From contig JAEUWP010000307.1 of assembly GCA_018524725.1 (NCBI GenBank), positions 25,177 to 89,176 of the forward strand: DNA of 64,000 nt, read 5' to 3'. A model generated the notes under the pieces. The model was not told where the DNA came from. It made no database searches and saw only the letters and a list, made by a program, of their open reading frames with translations. Below, piece by piece: positions 1 through 13,500 of the stretch; position 1 is the stretch's first letter; each line of letters begins with the position of its first letter. The stretch comes from Podaxis mareebaensis (lineage: Eukaryota; Basidiomycota; Agaricomycetes; Agaricales; Agaricaceae). A program made the position numbers and the translations under genes.

Positions 1-297
1 CCAGAAGGACACGGAAATAAGCGTAACCCGAAGATTTTCAGCGACATTAACGCGGAGTAAGCATATCTGGTTGTTTCGTATATTTCAAAGCATATTCGCA
101 TTTTTACGCGCGCACGCTAGCGGAAAATGTGCCTTTGACCATAGGATGATGGCTCTTCACTTGACGTACAGGGCGACGCGAACAGATGGGTTACGTAAGC
201 CGGAGGTTGGGCTTGTTTGGGCTTCGAGGCTGTTGGCAACGTTGACAACTTCACCGCGCTCATCGTCTACGACAACGGGAACACCCCCAACACCCTC

Positions 298-3217
298 ATG
301 CCTATCAAACACCTTGAAAGTAAGACCATGAGTAGATTGTGGTCTAAACTCCAAACTCAACAACCAAAATTTGCCCATAGATCATCTCCATGAGCGCAAA
401 CATTTGCAGTCGCTACAGCTCAGCGTCCTCTCCGAGTCGCGCCTCGGTATAGATGCCGCATACTATCTCCAACAGCTCCTCGAAAGTCCCAACTCCAAGG
501 AACCCCTCCTGACCGCCACAGGCGGTCTTCCCCTTGCCCTGGCCCAACGCATCGAAGCAGACCTCCGCGTCCTCGAAAAGTTACATATCAAGCCTGTATT
601 TGTTTTTCCTGGTCTCCTGCCAAATAAAAAGTGGAGGCAGAACCAGCACTTGGAGCATACAGAAGCATGTAGGGACAGGCGGGATGCGTGGACCAAGTAC
701 GAGTCCGGTCAGGAAGAGGCCGCGACGAAACTTTTTGACGGGCGTCATGGACTTGCCCAATGGGATATGTGGAGGATGGTATTGAGAATTTTCAGGAATA
801 GGAATGTGGAGTTTATCATTGCTCCCTATGTAGCATGGGCTCAGGTTCGTTTCTCTAAAATTTGCCTATAACGGATGGATATTCATCTTGGGTTATTGCG
901 TATCGCGTGCCCTCCACTCTTGCAGTTGATTTACTTGCAACGTCACCCCAAGTCGTATATCCATTCGATTTATGGGCCCACCGAAACAATGTTGTACCCT
1001 GGTGTTGACAAGGTCATCACCTCACTAGACCTGAGTGCCAACCCACCAACATTTCAATATGCCTCAAAGCGCACGGTTATGCAAGACCTCGGCGTCTCCG
1101 AAGACCAATTCCTCGATATTGGGATCCTCGTTGGATTCGATCAATCTCCCCCCTTCCCTCCCTCCGTCCATGAACAGGCCCTCAAGGCCACCGTCGACAT
1201 GGTCAAGTACTACAAGTCTGGCCATGCTGCCGTCTCCGCATTTGCCGAACACCCTGCTGTTAAAACCATACAATACAGTGAACATTTCGCCCGTACCCGT
1301 TCCATGATCAAATATTCCCTTGTGCTCACCTCGGAAGGTGTTGTACAGCCTCTACCCGTGGCCATCACTAACCCGCCTACCGGCCCAAGCGGTGCTAGTA
1401 GTCATCACGGCCAACATCACCCCACTGCCGCTGATATCCCTAGTGATCTTCACGACATCTTCACGCATCGACTTCCTGACGAAGTTTATTTCTATCTTTC
1501 CCGAGGACTCATGGGTCCTCAAGCCCTCATTTGGCTCACCACCGGCCAGATCATCGAGAACCCACCATTGGATAACGGGGAGACGAACGAGTACAAGCGG
1601 TTTGTGAAGGAGGTCATTACAGATGGGCAGACTGGACCTCGTGCAACGGCCCTGGCTCTAATTAGCAGTGTGTTACATACCTTCTGGGGGAAGAAACAGG
1701 TATCTGGATGTTTCTGGTTCGACCAGCCACCTCCCCACGGCCAGAAAGCAATTTCGCACAATACTCCTCAGACAACGCAGTTGGCGGAGCGAGTAACTGG
1801 GTGGAATGTTCCATATCCCATTGTGGAAGATGAGCTGAGAAGGCAAAATGTGAGCCCTTTTGAACGATCATGTTCATCACTTGTGATTACTGATTGTTTG
1901 TTCAGTCGGCAACGATCGATTTCGCGCTGTGCCTCGGAGCGACCTCGTCTGATAAGTCCGCACAACGCACCAAGATGAAAACGACCGCACCACTTGAGAA
2001 GAAAGATGAGATTGTTGCGAATGTCATTTGGCGATTCTTGGAGTTGCGAGGGTCAGTGAAACTTTTTCGGTTTTCCGCCGGTCTTAATATTCGTTGCTTA
2101 TAGGTTCTTGCTGAACACACATATGCACTCGCCGTTGGCACGTGCAATGTACGTTGCTTTGCGACAGGCACGGTTGAACGATAAATTCCAGGATCCGTTG
2201 TATTTGTTCCTGGAATTGGTACGAGCGGGAGTAATGCACGGACACTTGTGGAGTAACCGTGCATTTAGTGGCGGCCCAAGTTTTGGAACAGGTGCGTGTG
2301 GTCTTGCTGAGAAATTTCTCACAGCGTCGGTCTCGTCGAGTGTCAAGGAAGCTGATTTGGAAATTTTCTGCTTTATCCTGCCATGTTTCTACGTTCCCTG
2401 TCTGATATGTGCGATCGTCGTCGGTTTTTATATCACCGCGTGGGACTTGACCCCGTTTTGGATTCGTTTGGATTGCCGAATCCGCGGTAGACGATGAAAA
2501 GTCGTGTATGCTCCTTGTGATGCGGGTGCTTAGCATCGTCCCGTTGAACTTCTTGGTGAGTAGTTCCACATGTCGGTGTCTAAACAGCGAACTGACTGCC
2601 CGACGTGGTTGATTGATTTTTTGATAATTTGATTTCTTATTTTGGCGATGTGATTTCTTTTTCGCAGCCTCAACCTTGGTCAGCGCCACTATCGCGGGAA
2701 CTGCTCGTGTTCAACTCTTTTGTGCGGTCGCTCACGAGGTCGCTGCGCACGCTTTTGGAAGTGACGGCGCTGAACATGATGTTGCGGAACGATGCGCGAA
2801 GACCCAGAGATGACCTCCTAGACATTTCGCTGTCGCTGCCATTCCAGTCAGAAGTCAACACCGGATTTGGCGTGCTGGCCAAAGTCTACCTGGATGCATT
2901 GACACACATCAACAATAGAGAACGTGTAAGGGATCCCAATGCGGAGGGAGTAAAGGAGGCCAAGGCTCTCGCTTTGGAAATTTGCGAGGAGACCTTCCCT
3001 GGGGTAAAGAACCCCAAGTTGGAGGTTGAGCGAGGGTTTAGGTTCTGGGACATTGTGGGTGACATTGACTCATGCGGGGATGGACTGATTTGCTAATGGA
3101 TGACGACCACAGGCTCTTACAGCAATGCGACAGTTGCATTCCGAGGGGCAAGTGCTGCGCGAGCTGATTGACCAGTTCGAGGCAGCGGAAGCATGGCTCG
3201 CACCGATGCGACCGTGA
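298..3217 (+). CDS. mkt1: Mkt1-like post-transcriptional regulator
   Basis: Eight exons are supported: 298-319, 381-844, 926-1849, 1906-2051, 2104-2291, 2491-2555, 2668-3054 and 3113-3217. They give 766 residues, close to the yeast protein. The start is a short first exon encoding MPIKHLE, spliced in frame to the NHLHERK stretch typical of the family. The N-terminal third is an XPG/FEN1-like fold (LGIDAAYYL, IAPYVAWAQ, YGPTETMLYPGVD). The C-terminal part matches the MKT1 C-terminal domain (FSGGPSFGT, PLSRELLVFNSFVRS, DALTHIN). In yeast, Mkt1 binds Pbp1 and controls mRNA stability and translation in the cytoplasm; the fold resembles a nuclease but is thought not to cleave. The fifth intron is 199 bp, long for this genome. 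The stop codon overlaps a GTGAGT sequence at 3214, so one more C-terminal exon cannot be excluded. Confidence 0.93.
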
Positions 3218-3798
3218 GTGTGAGGTCATTCGAGTCTTTTCCTGAAGACGGGGCATTCCATTCTTTTCTTACTATCGCTATCACGGAGCCATCTCGGAGT
3301 GCGAGGCAGAGTGTAAAAATGGAATACGTGGGAGGGAACGTGGAGGATCGGGACGCAGGGAGGACATGGGAAGGTGAACATGATGTTCTGGTTGTGGTTT
3401 TTCTTTGTGTAGTTGTTGCTGTGTAATTTCTTGGTTGAGATGAATGAAACTGTTTGCTTTGATTTTGATATCCCACATGGGGAATTCTAGCGCCGGGGGA
3501 GAGGTGGCTGAGAGGAGGGCACGCTGACGGTGAAGCCGCCCGCGACGGGGGTACAGTGAGAAGGTGACTGTGACACAGGGCGTAGTAATTTGTCACAGTG
3601 ACAATCACAGTGGGAGGCGCAATCTCGATTTGTGTGGGAAGGCATCGGGAGCTTGGATCTCGCTTGGGGAAGGCTTCGGAGGTGATCTGGAGATGATCGA
3701 TCTACGGAGGATGGCCCGATTAGGAGTGTGACTGTGTGACATGAGAGTTGATATAATGGCCTCCTCCAAAGACTCGCCTCCACAGACTCCCCAGCACC
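3218..3798. other. Intergenic, mkt1 to next gene
   Basis: This 580-bp gap must hold the mkt1 3' end and the promoter of the following gene, both on +. I see no convincing gene. A minus-strand frame across 3487-3903 is only the mirror of GC-rich coding sequence. A TATA-like GATATAATGG lies about 45 bp before the next start codon. Confidence 0.5.
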
Positions 3799-4542
3799 AT
3801 GTTCCACGACGCCCCCATCATCGCCCTCGACGCCCACAACGCCCACCACTACATCCCACAGCACAAGTACGACGACAACATCGTCTACCTCCAGCAACCA
3901 CATGCCGTCCAGATCATCCAGCTCGTAGAGGGGCCCCCGCCTCCACCAAGAAACTTGGCTTCTGTTATCAACTCCGAGTCATCCTATGTTTCGTCGTCGG
4001 CATACTCTGACTCATGGGACGACGGCGGAGACGATGCAGAGGAAGAGCCAGAGGAGGTTTGCGAGTCCTACTGCTCCTCTGAGGAAGAGGACACCCAGGA
4101 CCAGCGTACTTCGCCCACGGATACGTACTCTCTCCGCATGAAACGCATCCTTGCGTGGCGAGAGAACTTTTCAACGCATCTCAGTGCAACACTATCTGGT
4201 GAGCATCCTTAGTCCTCTTTCCGTTTTGGATTGTCATTGATGATCGACTCAAGAACCCACGCTACCGTCTTCGCTGAAGCGGAAGTTGTCCTTGGACGAT
4301 GATCTTGTGTGTTACATTTCTGCCCCAATGGAGATGATCGTACTGATAACTGTCCTGTGTAGGCATCACAATCGTCTAAACGCTCACGATCCCTCGCTCC
4401 TTCCAGTGTCTCTTCTCTGGGGCTCCACTCGTGCCCTGCATGTGATGCAACATTTGATACAGAACAGAGCCTACGACAGCATGGTACCGATGCAGCGGCC
4501 AACGAGGCCTGCTCCGTCGCAGTGGAATACGCATTTGAATGA
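3799..4542 (+). CDS. Small acidic protein with C2H2-like C-terminal tail
   Basis: Three exons (3799-4198, 4254-4306, 4363-4542) give 210 residues. The N-terminus (MFHDAPIIALDAHNA) leads into a Pro run and a long Ser/Glu/Asp-rich acidic region at about residues 70-115. Next come a basic patch (LSLRMKRILAWRENF, then LKRKLSLDDDL) and a Ser-rich linker. The last 40 residues carry CPAC at about residue 173, then LRQHG, then NEAC and the terminal VEYAFE. The Cys/His spacing suggests one zinc-binding unit, possibly C2H2/C2HC-like. From memory, similar small proteins ending this way occur in other mushroom genomes, but I know of no characterised function. The acidic region plus finger would suit a nuclear regulator; that is inference. 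Both introns (55 and 56 bp) keep the frame, which supports the model. Confidence 0.78.
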
Positions 4543-7500
4543 ACGAGACGGCGAATGACTCCACCCAAACGTAACGAGTTAATACGATAAACGAACCGCC
4601 GCCATTCCACTCGACAACATTCTCCCGCGCTTCAAAATTACACCATGCCGCACCTTGACACAGACACGCCCCCTCACACATACTCCCCTTTCCATTCAGT
4701 GCCTCCAAAAACTGAACACCGCTATCTCCCTTGTGCCAATTATTTGCACACAGGACCCCGAGTGACACCGACCCTTTCCCATTCCAGGCTTCGACGGGGA
4801 ATGTGGTTTTATTCTCGCGTTAGTGGTGGCCCTGGAGCCTCATGGCCTTGCCAAATAGACATCCTCGTCGAGGACCGGATCCTCGACCGCCGTGCGCCGA
4901 GTGACCTTTCAGCCGGGTTCTGGTTCCATAACTTATTGCAGTCATCATCATTCTCCATCTTTCCGCACTCATATTCACACACCACCTCACGACTCGAGTA
5001 ATGATTGCATCATCTGCACCACCATCCATTCGCGACGATAACTGGCTTGCGGGCTCTTTTCTCATGCCGCCGTTCACCTATACAACACATTCCTCATTTG
5101 TATTTTCTCACACGCATGCACACATCTCCAGCATCTCTCTCACGCTCGCATATGTTTTCTTGTTTCCGTCCCTCCGGCTTCACGACACCTTACACTCCGT
5201 CTCCCATATCCTGATTGCATTGTCTTACCCGTTGCCCGTCACCAACTTCTTTGTGGTCTCGACCATGCTCGTTCTCAACAACCATCATACTTTCCACTCT
5301 GGCCCTGGCTTCCAATTTCATTTGCACTTGATACATTACCTCTTCCACGAGAACGACCTGTGTCGAACGAGTGACGGACTGACTGTAAAGGTTGTCTGCA
5401 GCACTTAACGCTACTCTTGTCTTGATATTCCCTTGTTTTCTCTCATGCTTCGTTTCGTCCTTTCCATATCTCATCATCACTACTACACACGCTTTTCATT
5501 CACACATCATGCCTCTGCCACCACAATCATCTGCAAAACTTACTGCTACCCATTATTAATTACAGATTACGCTACGTAGCATCAGTTTCCCTTTACCATA
5601 CCGAATTAATGGTCCGTTATCTTGATTATCCTATACCTTGCCTTCAACCTCGTGGAATCTGCTGTGACAACGCTTATAATGGCAATAATAATTTTCGACT
5701 ATTATCTGATTTCCTACAAGTCACAGCAATGGTTTTTGATGTGCTTGTTGTTCAACCCGCGCTGACTCCCACGATAGGTACGTAGCGGTGTAGGGTGGAA
5801 ATAGCATACACACAGCCTTGAATGCATGAACCACTGATCTATCACCAAGTAGTGAGGGCTTGTGAGTGCAATTCTACTTTCGTCCTTGTACATAATTGCA
5901 ACAGCTGACTCCGACTCGTCATTGGCGATATCGGAGCGATGCTCTTATGTTACAACAGCTTCGCAACCCTTTCCTTCGGCTACTCGGATTCCGTCGATTA
6001 GATTGGAAGTTGTTGTTTGTCGGTGAAATGCTTACTTAGTGTGCGAACATGTAGTGGGAAAGGACTTGGGTATGGGAAGTCACAACTTGCAGGCGAGAAT
6101 GAGAACGAGAGGGTGAAACAGAGCATAATGCGCAGCGTGCGTGGACAGACGTGGACTTGAATCCCAGCGCTCGATACCGATCAGTGACAGCTCTGATTCT
6201 TCCACTCTTCCGTTTCTTCCCAAGATGCCGGGAGAGTTACCCCTTGGGTTCGGGGCGCGGCCTGGGACTGGGGTCGCGGACGATGGAATTGCCTGACATT
6301 CCCGTCCCCGCAGAACAGAATTTAGGAACGAATAAGATATAGGGCGTTGACGTGTGTGAAGGTATCTCCCGAAAATATCGCTATATCTTTGTGGGGATTA
6401 TTTTACTTCTGTTGTAAAGCGACGATCTAGAAGACGGGCATTGCGGCGGAGTCAGAACTCACCGTAGAAGGTAGAAGTCGAAAAGAGGGAGTAATGAGCG
6501 TTTGTGACGAAGAGAATCCCCCGAGTGTCTCGTGCCCTTCCAGAGCGGGCTTCTAGCCTGTGCGAGAACCGTAGAGGCCAATTGCGTCGGACTCTCATGA
6601 CAGGCGGTCCTCACAGTCACGATACTTTCCCATCAAATTTTCGTCTTGTTCATAAGTAACCCGAAGTTGAGGACGGACGTCCCAGCGCTTCGGCATCGGA
6701 AGGAGGGAACATCTTTATGAACCCCTTTTTCTCACATCCTGGCCTTTGGCTGAGTCCTGGGAGCCAACCTGCCTCGCTGTCACAGCCAATTGTCAACATG
6801 ACTGGTCTAGTGTCCGGCTGGGCTCATATGGATCGCTACACTCACCATCGATCCGAAAATTCTTCCGAAATCCGGAATTAATGGCCTGCTTTTGGGAAAA
6901 TGCGCTTGCGTCTGAGCCCGGGCTGCTGTGGTGTGCGTATCGTATACCCCGTGTGGTATAGAACGTCCATCGGGTGCGACGTTAGCGCACTGAGCATTAT
7001 TCATATCCTCTCTTGTTGGATTTTGTACGGCGAATTACATGCGAGCCCTTCTTTACTCGCCTCAACTGTGATAAACGGATTATGCAAGAAGGATTCGTGC
7101 CACTAGAACGTAGTCGGAGCGCGAGAATCTCGAGAAGTCATCATAGCGTCGGAATTCATTGCAACATGAAACTGTTGCGACCAGTATGCCGACAGTTACT
7201 CACAAACGAGCTTATGACAGGCCGTAAGATCTCAAACAAGATTGTCCCAGTGCCTCCGTATCGATCTCAAGACTTATGGGCTTGGTGTTACCAGCGACCC
7301 CGGCATATGGGATACAATTCATATTCACGGGTACTGCCAATAGGCCCGGTCTGCCGCTTGGAGACGCTGACGCTGAGAACCTCGTACCGGAGTCTCACAC
7401 ATTGTATCAACAGTGTTGCTTGCGCTTCAATGCTCTGCCACTGCTAAATTTGTATGACTGCACGCCTTTGCTTGGAAATCACGAGCAACGCGTTTCGGTC

Positions 7501-10500
7501 TCAGGCTTGTTTATCAACTTGGCGCATATATAGTGGTACTCGATGCTGCAGCACTTCTGGCATAGCATTGCATTGCTTGGGCATGTGACATAACGTTATC
7601 GCAGAAGGTCCAATCTTTCTTTCCCATAATAAACGGGATGTATATATTCATTCTACGGCTAATGCACTGAAGCGATGATATTCAGTCTGTTATACATTCA
7701 GCCGTGACGGCCTCTCGCTACCCCGTTGAGTCTCCGGCACGACATACACATAGCCTTTGGCACTTCACATATTTACCCACCTAGACACATGCCTTCAAAC
7801 GGCAGTGATCCTAGCTTTCAGTTTCGCAAAACCCTGTAGATCCTATTATAGTCGGTTAAGCAATCCCACCGGTCTTATGTGGGGTTGTGAGGATTAGGCG
7901 CGCTTAGCTTGAATATCCGTGCTTGTCCGAAAGACTGCTATACCCGTGGAGAGAAGGAACCTACACCTTGCTCTCTGACAAGTCAGTATCCGAAAACCGG
8001 GATTTTATTTGTGGAGATCTAGGTCTATAATTTTCCAGGCAAACCACTCTAGCGTCACCTTTGAAATGGGTCCAAAAATATCCAAGAATTATGTATTAAG
8101 TACCGGTGTGATGGACTGAATTATGAAGAAGACCTGAGGGGATAGGATTTGGTATGCCAATGCCAAAGCACGCCGGAATGGTGGACTCACTAGTACAGCG
8201 GCAAGTGTGTGAGCTCAGTAGCGAGTCGTCACACCTATCTCTCACGAAGTGCTGCGGAGGTGTTCGGAGGGAGAACCTTTATTCGGCGCTCGCAGCTATC
8301 CACACGCACTTCCACAGCCCAAGCTGTTACATTTGGCTGCTTGTCACTGAATAAGTGACCTGCCTAGGTCCTTTTGTGCCGTTTTGATGAACTGTCTAGA
8401 TGCCACAATGTCATCCTTCATTTGGTCAATACTCCCATTGGACCGTTGACAGGCGTGCTAGGGGTGGTGGACATAAGATATTAACCAAGACCAAGGGAAA
8501 TAGAGATACTCTGGCATTTGTTTGGGTTAAATTTAGAACATTTTCCTACCGCCGTTGATATAACAGTCGACTGGATACTATGTGGCACTCTATGGTAGCT
8601 TTGCTGATAGTGCGTCTCCGCAGGTCGCGGCTTGCAGTGTGAGGTGTGCTCAAACAGCCAAACAAGGCATGCGCAGGAGCGAAGTATCAATTGTGTTGGT
8701 GCGTTCCTTTTAATAAAGAAATTATTAATATCTCAATTCAATAGATTAATCGGAGGCTTCGATGTTCCTTTGGTGACTGTCGGTGCCAATGAACTTGTCT
8801 CCTAGTTGTTCTTTTCGTTGGCGGGCGTTTATTCCGGTCACAAGAAACCTCAGGACCATGTTTGGTTATCTCGCAGAAAGATACTGTGTCAGCCCTGCGC
8901 TTTCTTTCACCCTGTCCAGGGCAGCAGGCGAGCGAGAACAAGACCGACCGTCGGGGTCTCGAGGTGGTAGGCACCTAATAGTCGGAGTCCAGGGTAACAG
9001 AACAACACGTTGCTCCTATAAGGATAATTGGAGTTTGAGATCAATACCGGGATCAAGGAGCCACTATCCGAATGCCTGTATCATCTCCAGTAGCCTGCTG
9101 GGTGTCTTGACACAAATGAGCCCAATCAATCATATTGGGACGCGGATACGAGAGCTATTCGGAGCATATGACCCGATCCCATGACTTCACGATGTTGTGA
9201 TATCACATCGAGAGCACTCGTCATAGGGTCTCTTACAACCCTGCATCAGTAAAACTCGCTGTTTCAAGCTTTTGTCCAACTTGGTAGTCACCCTGCAATT
9301 CGATCCACTCTTCTCTTGTGAGTAGTTAGTTTATTTTTGTAGCGCCCATTGGGATATGAAGCGCTCCAGGTTTACCATCACATTGGTCTGCTTAGACCTT
9401 AGGGGTCATGAAAGGGTGGAGATAGGTCGTTAATTTCTGACCTGCTCAGGCTGCATGAGCTGATGATACACTGACCAGCGCGTGACAGTCCCAGTGGCGT
9501 TTATGATTAGCCCAAAACTGTGCTTTGAGGCGATACTGAGCGCCCAGTTGCAGGGCTGGGGAGCAAAACCGGTGTAATAAAGGGAGGATAATGGGGCCAG
9601 CTTCGACCCAATACTTACGATGAGGTGGCACACCTTACCGCCGTTAATAGGTCACCCCGATGAGAACCGGGATTGATTGGGATACGATGTGACTGAGAGA
9701 CCTCCTGGCGTTGACATTGGTGCACCGTTATATCCATGGCAACATTCCCTTTGATGGTGGCTGCCTCTCCTTACACCAGGAGTAAGATTCACTCCCGCTC
9801 ATAAGACGTCTCAAACGATTATCTTGAGCGCTGCGCTTGATTGGGGGCGTTTCACACGAATGTGATCGAAACATTGTAAATCGTCCAAACATCACAACCT
9901 GACACTGTAAAGAGACCTCAGGTTCAGCCTTAATGACTGATGGCGGTAAGAATCAGACAAGTATAACTATTGCTACCGGATTATTACCAGGAGTTTCACC
10001 CTCTGAGGTTACCGTAGCGCCAACATGTTCCAGTTCTGCGCATGGATAGCACAGCCAGGTATCACCGTCTGCCTTCCTTTTTTTCCCCGAAGTCGAAGGG
10101 ACCCTGCATGATCGGACCGCGTTGAAGACACTGCCTGTACACAAGCATCCCCACCCCTAAGGAGATTGACACGGGCTGTAGCCATTAAGTCCTCGGCCGC
10201 GGAGGAGCGCAAAATTTACCCAGAACCCATCAGTTTGAGGTCACTTCCCGCGTCGAGCTCCAGCCTTGTCTTCCACCATACATCTCCCAGGCTATCGATG
10301 CCCACGATAAACTTAGGAGGTTTCTTTCCTATTATTAAACTTCATGCATGGGTTGAGGGTCAGACCTTCGAGTCAGGTCACAAATATCACCACGAAAGGT
10401 AATCACTTGTGTTCATCATTGATTCGGGCCGGCGGCAGGACTCCGTTAGGCCCATGTCTATTCAGTTGGGGATTATCATGACTTCATCGACCGCCCATTA

Positions 10501-13500
10501 ACGCATTGGGGACATAAGAACTTAGTTGACATCGTTGCATCTGGCAATTTTATGAGCAGTATTGAGCAAATTGCCTTCAGACTTTATATACTCAGCGCGC
10601 GTTGCAGAGGCACAATACAAGCTGCAAGCATCTCCCACCATTCCATCGCCTTGAGGACCGCGTCATGGACAGACTTGAAGGCCAGAAGGTCCGGTACTCC
10701 GAGGCGCAAAAAAGGGAAGAGAAACAACTCAGGGAGAAGATGCGAACTCAGCTCCGAAGTTCTTTTGCGATGAATGATTTCCCTCAAATTGGGCCCCGAA
10801 AAAACCGCAACGCTCCCTTCAGGAAATGTTACTGGGTTCTTGGTCGCACCGTAACCCGAGAGAATTGAGATGCCAAGAGGCAGCCTCCTATTTCAGCGTT
10901 TCGCGAAGATAACAATAGGCTTTACATGCGGCGCTAGTTTACTTTTCAGTGAGGGATAGGAAAAATTTCCCAGAGAAGTAACGGCTAGAGACCATGAAGC
11001 ATGAGCGTGAGCGAGATGGCAGCTCACCATGAGAAAAGGCGACGAAAAACCGTGATTTGACCGAAGTGAAGAACCTGACTGTAGCTCCAGAATTGCCTCT
11101 AGGAGTGATCTTCCTCCGCATACCAGGGATCAGGCCTGGTTTAGCATGGTCGAATGATAAGTTGGTAGAGGGGGCTTCTAGTAATCTGCATGGAGTCTAG
11201 GTGCCGTGTCAAAGCTCTCAGCCATGAATATGGATGGAGGAAAGAGAGATGAGAAGTTTCTTCATCGGTCCGTGCGTGTCGTTTCTTGGTGTGGTTCTTT
11301 CTTCCGAATTTCCAAATTCATCTGATAACAAGTCATCAATACCGAAAGATCAACAGAGCCTTTGTCTAAAGCATACGAAGAGTGTAATAAAACCACGTGT
11401 GTAGGGATTGACAGTTTAAGTCCGACTCGGTGAGGAGGGAAATCAAGTGGAAATCGGACTTATGATTCTAGTGGCAGAGAAGGATTTCCGCTGGTTCTCT
11501 ATGCCCGTCCTCCGATTCGGCCACCTGGCAATGGCAAATGTGGATGATTAGCGCTGTAATCCCTGAAAATGTGCACACTTCTTCATGGGAAATGTGGGGT
11601 ATAACGTCAGTGAAGTAGGGCAGAATAAGACCGGTTGTAAGGATTTTTTCTTGCTCGCCAAAAGGGGGATATGAATTGATCCTCATTGATGATATTTAAG
11701 GACCTTGGACGTTCAAGGAAGCAAAATAGAAGAAACAGCTCCAAAATGATTGGACCTCGAACTTGTCGGTATAACCTCGATTAACAGTGTGCGCTTTGGA
11801 GTCTCAAGATGTGAAAGCAGATGTTTTTTCTCAGTGAACAGCGGAAACTGTTTAGTAACATCATGAGGATAGCGGATCCGTAACCATGGTTGAAGAGGGC
11901 GAAAGAAGGTTCCAGCGGCTGCCAGTGTTCCGGCCTCGCACTTGAGAGCGGGCCGCGACGGAGTCAAAGCTCTGCAGTCCCTGTTTGTGATGTCCGAGTT
12001 GAAATCTCGCACCGACGAGCTATTCTCGTGCAGCGGTATCCCACAGCAAATTTTCGAGAATCCCCACCGGATTGTGTTCTTCCAGAAGGCGTGACGAGCA
12101 TCATAATCATTCACAATCATAGAGGTCAGCATCAACGTCCACGCCATCCAATAAAAGTCACCTCCCGTCAACTTCTTTGTTGCATCTTCTAGGCCTGTGG
12201 AACGTGTAAGCAACGCCTCGTGTATGCCTTCACATACGCAAGGTAGTAACGCCCGAAATTGGGAAATCCCAACAACGCGGGCTTCGCCATCTATCCACAT
12301 TGGTCGAGTGTTCCGAGGTTAGAAGATGGACATCAGGTGGGAGAGTGACAGCTCCAAAACTGCGGTGGACACTCTTTCAGGATTCTCTCATGCACCGGCG
12401 CTACTTGTGCTACATTTGGGTCACTGGATCGTTGAGGTCACTAGTGTGAGAGGGAAGTGGGACTTTAGGAGGAAATTTTGCGATGAAGAACATTGATACA
12501 TCAACAATGTCGCCAACGAGGTTGACAGTGAGAGTCGGGTAGATCTCAACTCGTCGGGAATGGTTTAGTGCTCCATTTGTCTTGTGGCAATTATCCTCGA
12601 ACAATGAGAGTATCGGGAGGATAAGTAATATCTCGGAGTAGGTCCAGGTTTGAATACTAGATGTCTCAGTGTTTCGTGTTCTGGAACTCGTTGTAGCGCT
12701 GCTGTCCTGGATGGGGATCGGGAGGTAGTGTCAAGGTTCGGGACGTAAATGGTCTGGTGAGATGATGGTGATCGAAGTATCTGGCTCGTATGAGCATGCT
12801 CATTTGTGTGGACCAGATTCTGGTTGGGATGCCATTGGGCCTCAGCGGCCCCTCATATTAGCTGGGTATCGTTCTTTCCCCTTTCTAAAAGTCCGAGGAT
12901 GTTATGCCTAAGGAAAAATGGAAACCTTCGAGCCAGTTTCTCATCTAGAAGATACACCTATTATCCCGGTGTTTTCACAGCCGTTGTATTCTTGCATCAT
13001 GAAAAGAAATACCGACTCTTATATTATTAGATTTCCACTAAGGAGTGGATCAGATATTGTTATGATTGTCAAGTGGGCTGTTCCCAGCCCGAGGTGACCG
13101 AGGTAGGCGGCAGCCCCTTATGTTTGCTCTGGACTTGCAAGTGGTGGCATAGTTAATCTGACAGAGACTTTCCCGAAACCCGAACTTCATCAGACAAAGG
13201 CAGTGAAGGTCGAACCCCCACGTGCCGGAGTTGTAGTCAGTCGGAGGTCTCAATGCGATCAGTAGAAGACAGAAGACGTGGGATGGGAAGTCCTTGAAAA
13301 AGGAGGTGCGAGAATAGTGTGAGTGAATGACTCGCTGCCCTTCCGAGGGAAGCGGTTGCACGGGAAAGGAAAGCGCATGTTGTCATGCTGCGTGACATAG
13401 TTGGAGCTTTGACTATGACCCATAAAGTATGTATGTCATAGACGATCATAGCGTAGACTGACATCCCGGAAGTCCGTTTGGATAGAACAGAGAGTTCACT

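Noticed and set aside
4645..5408. Overlapping plus-strand frames of 118 and 135 codons
   Set aside because: Composition follows CT/CA-rich non-coding sequence; the residues (His, Ser, Leu, Pro) are what such DNA gives by chance.
11713..12300. 195-codon minus-strand open frame
   Set aside because: It is the longest frame in the gene-free region, but it shows no domain, no splice partners and no biased low-complexity pattern; a chance frame of this length is plausible in 10 kb.
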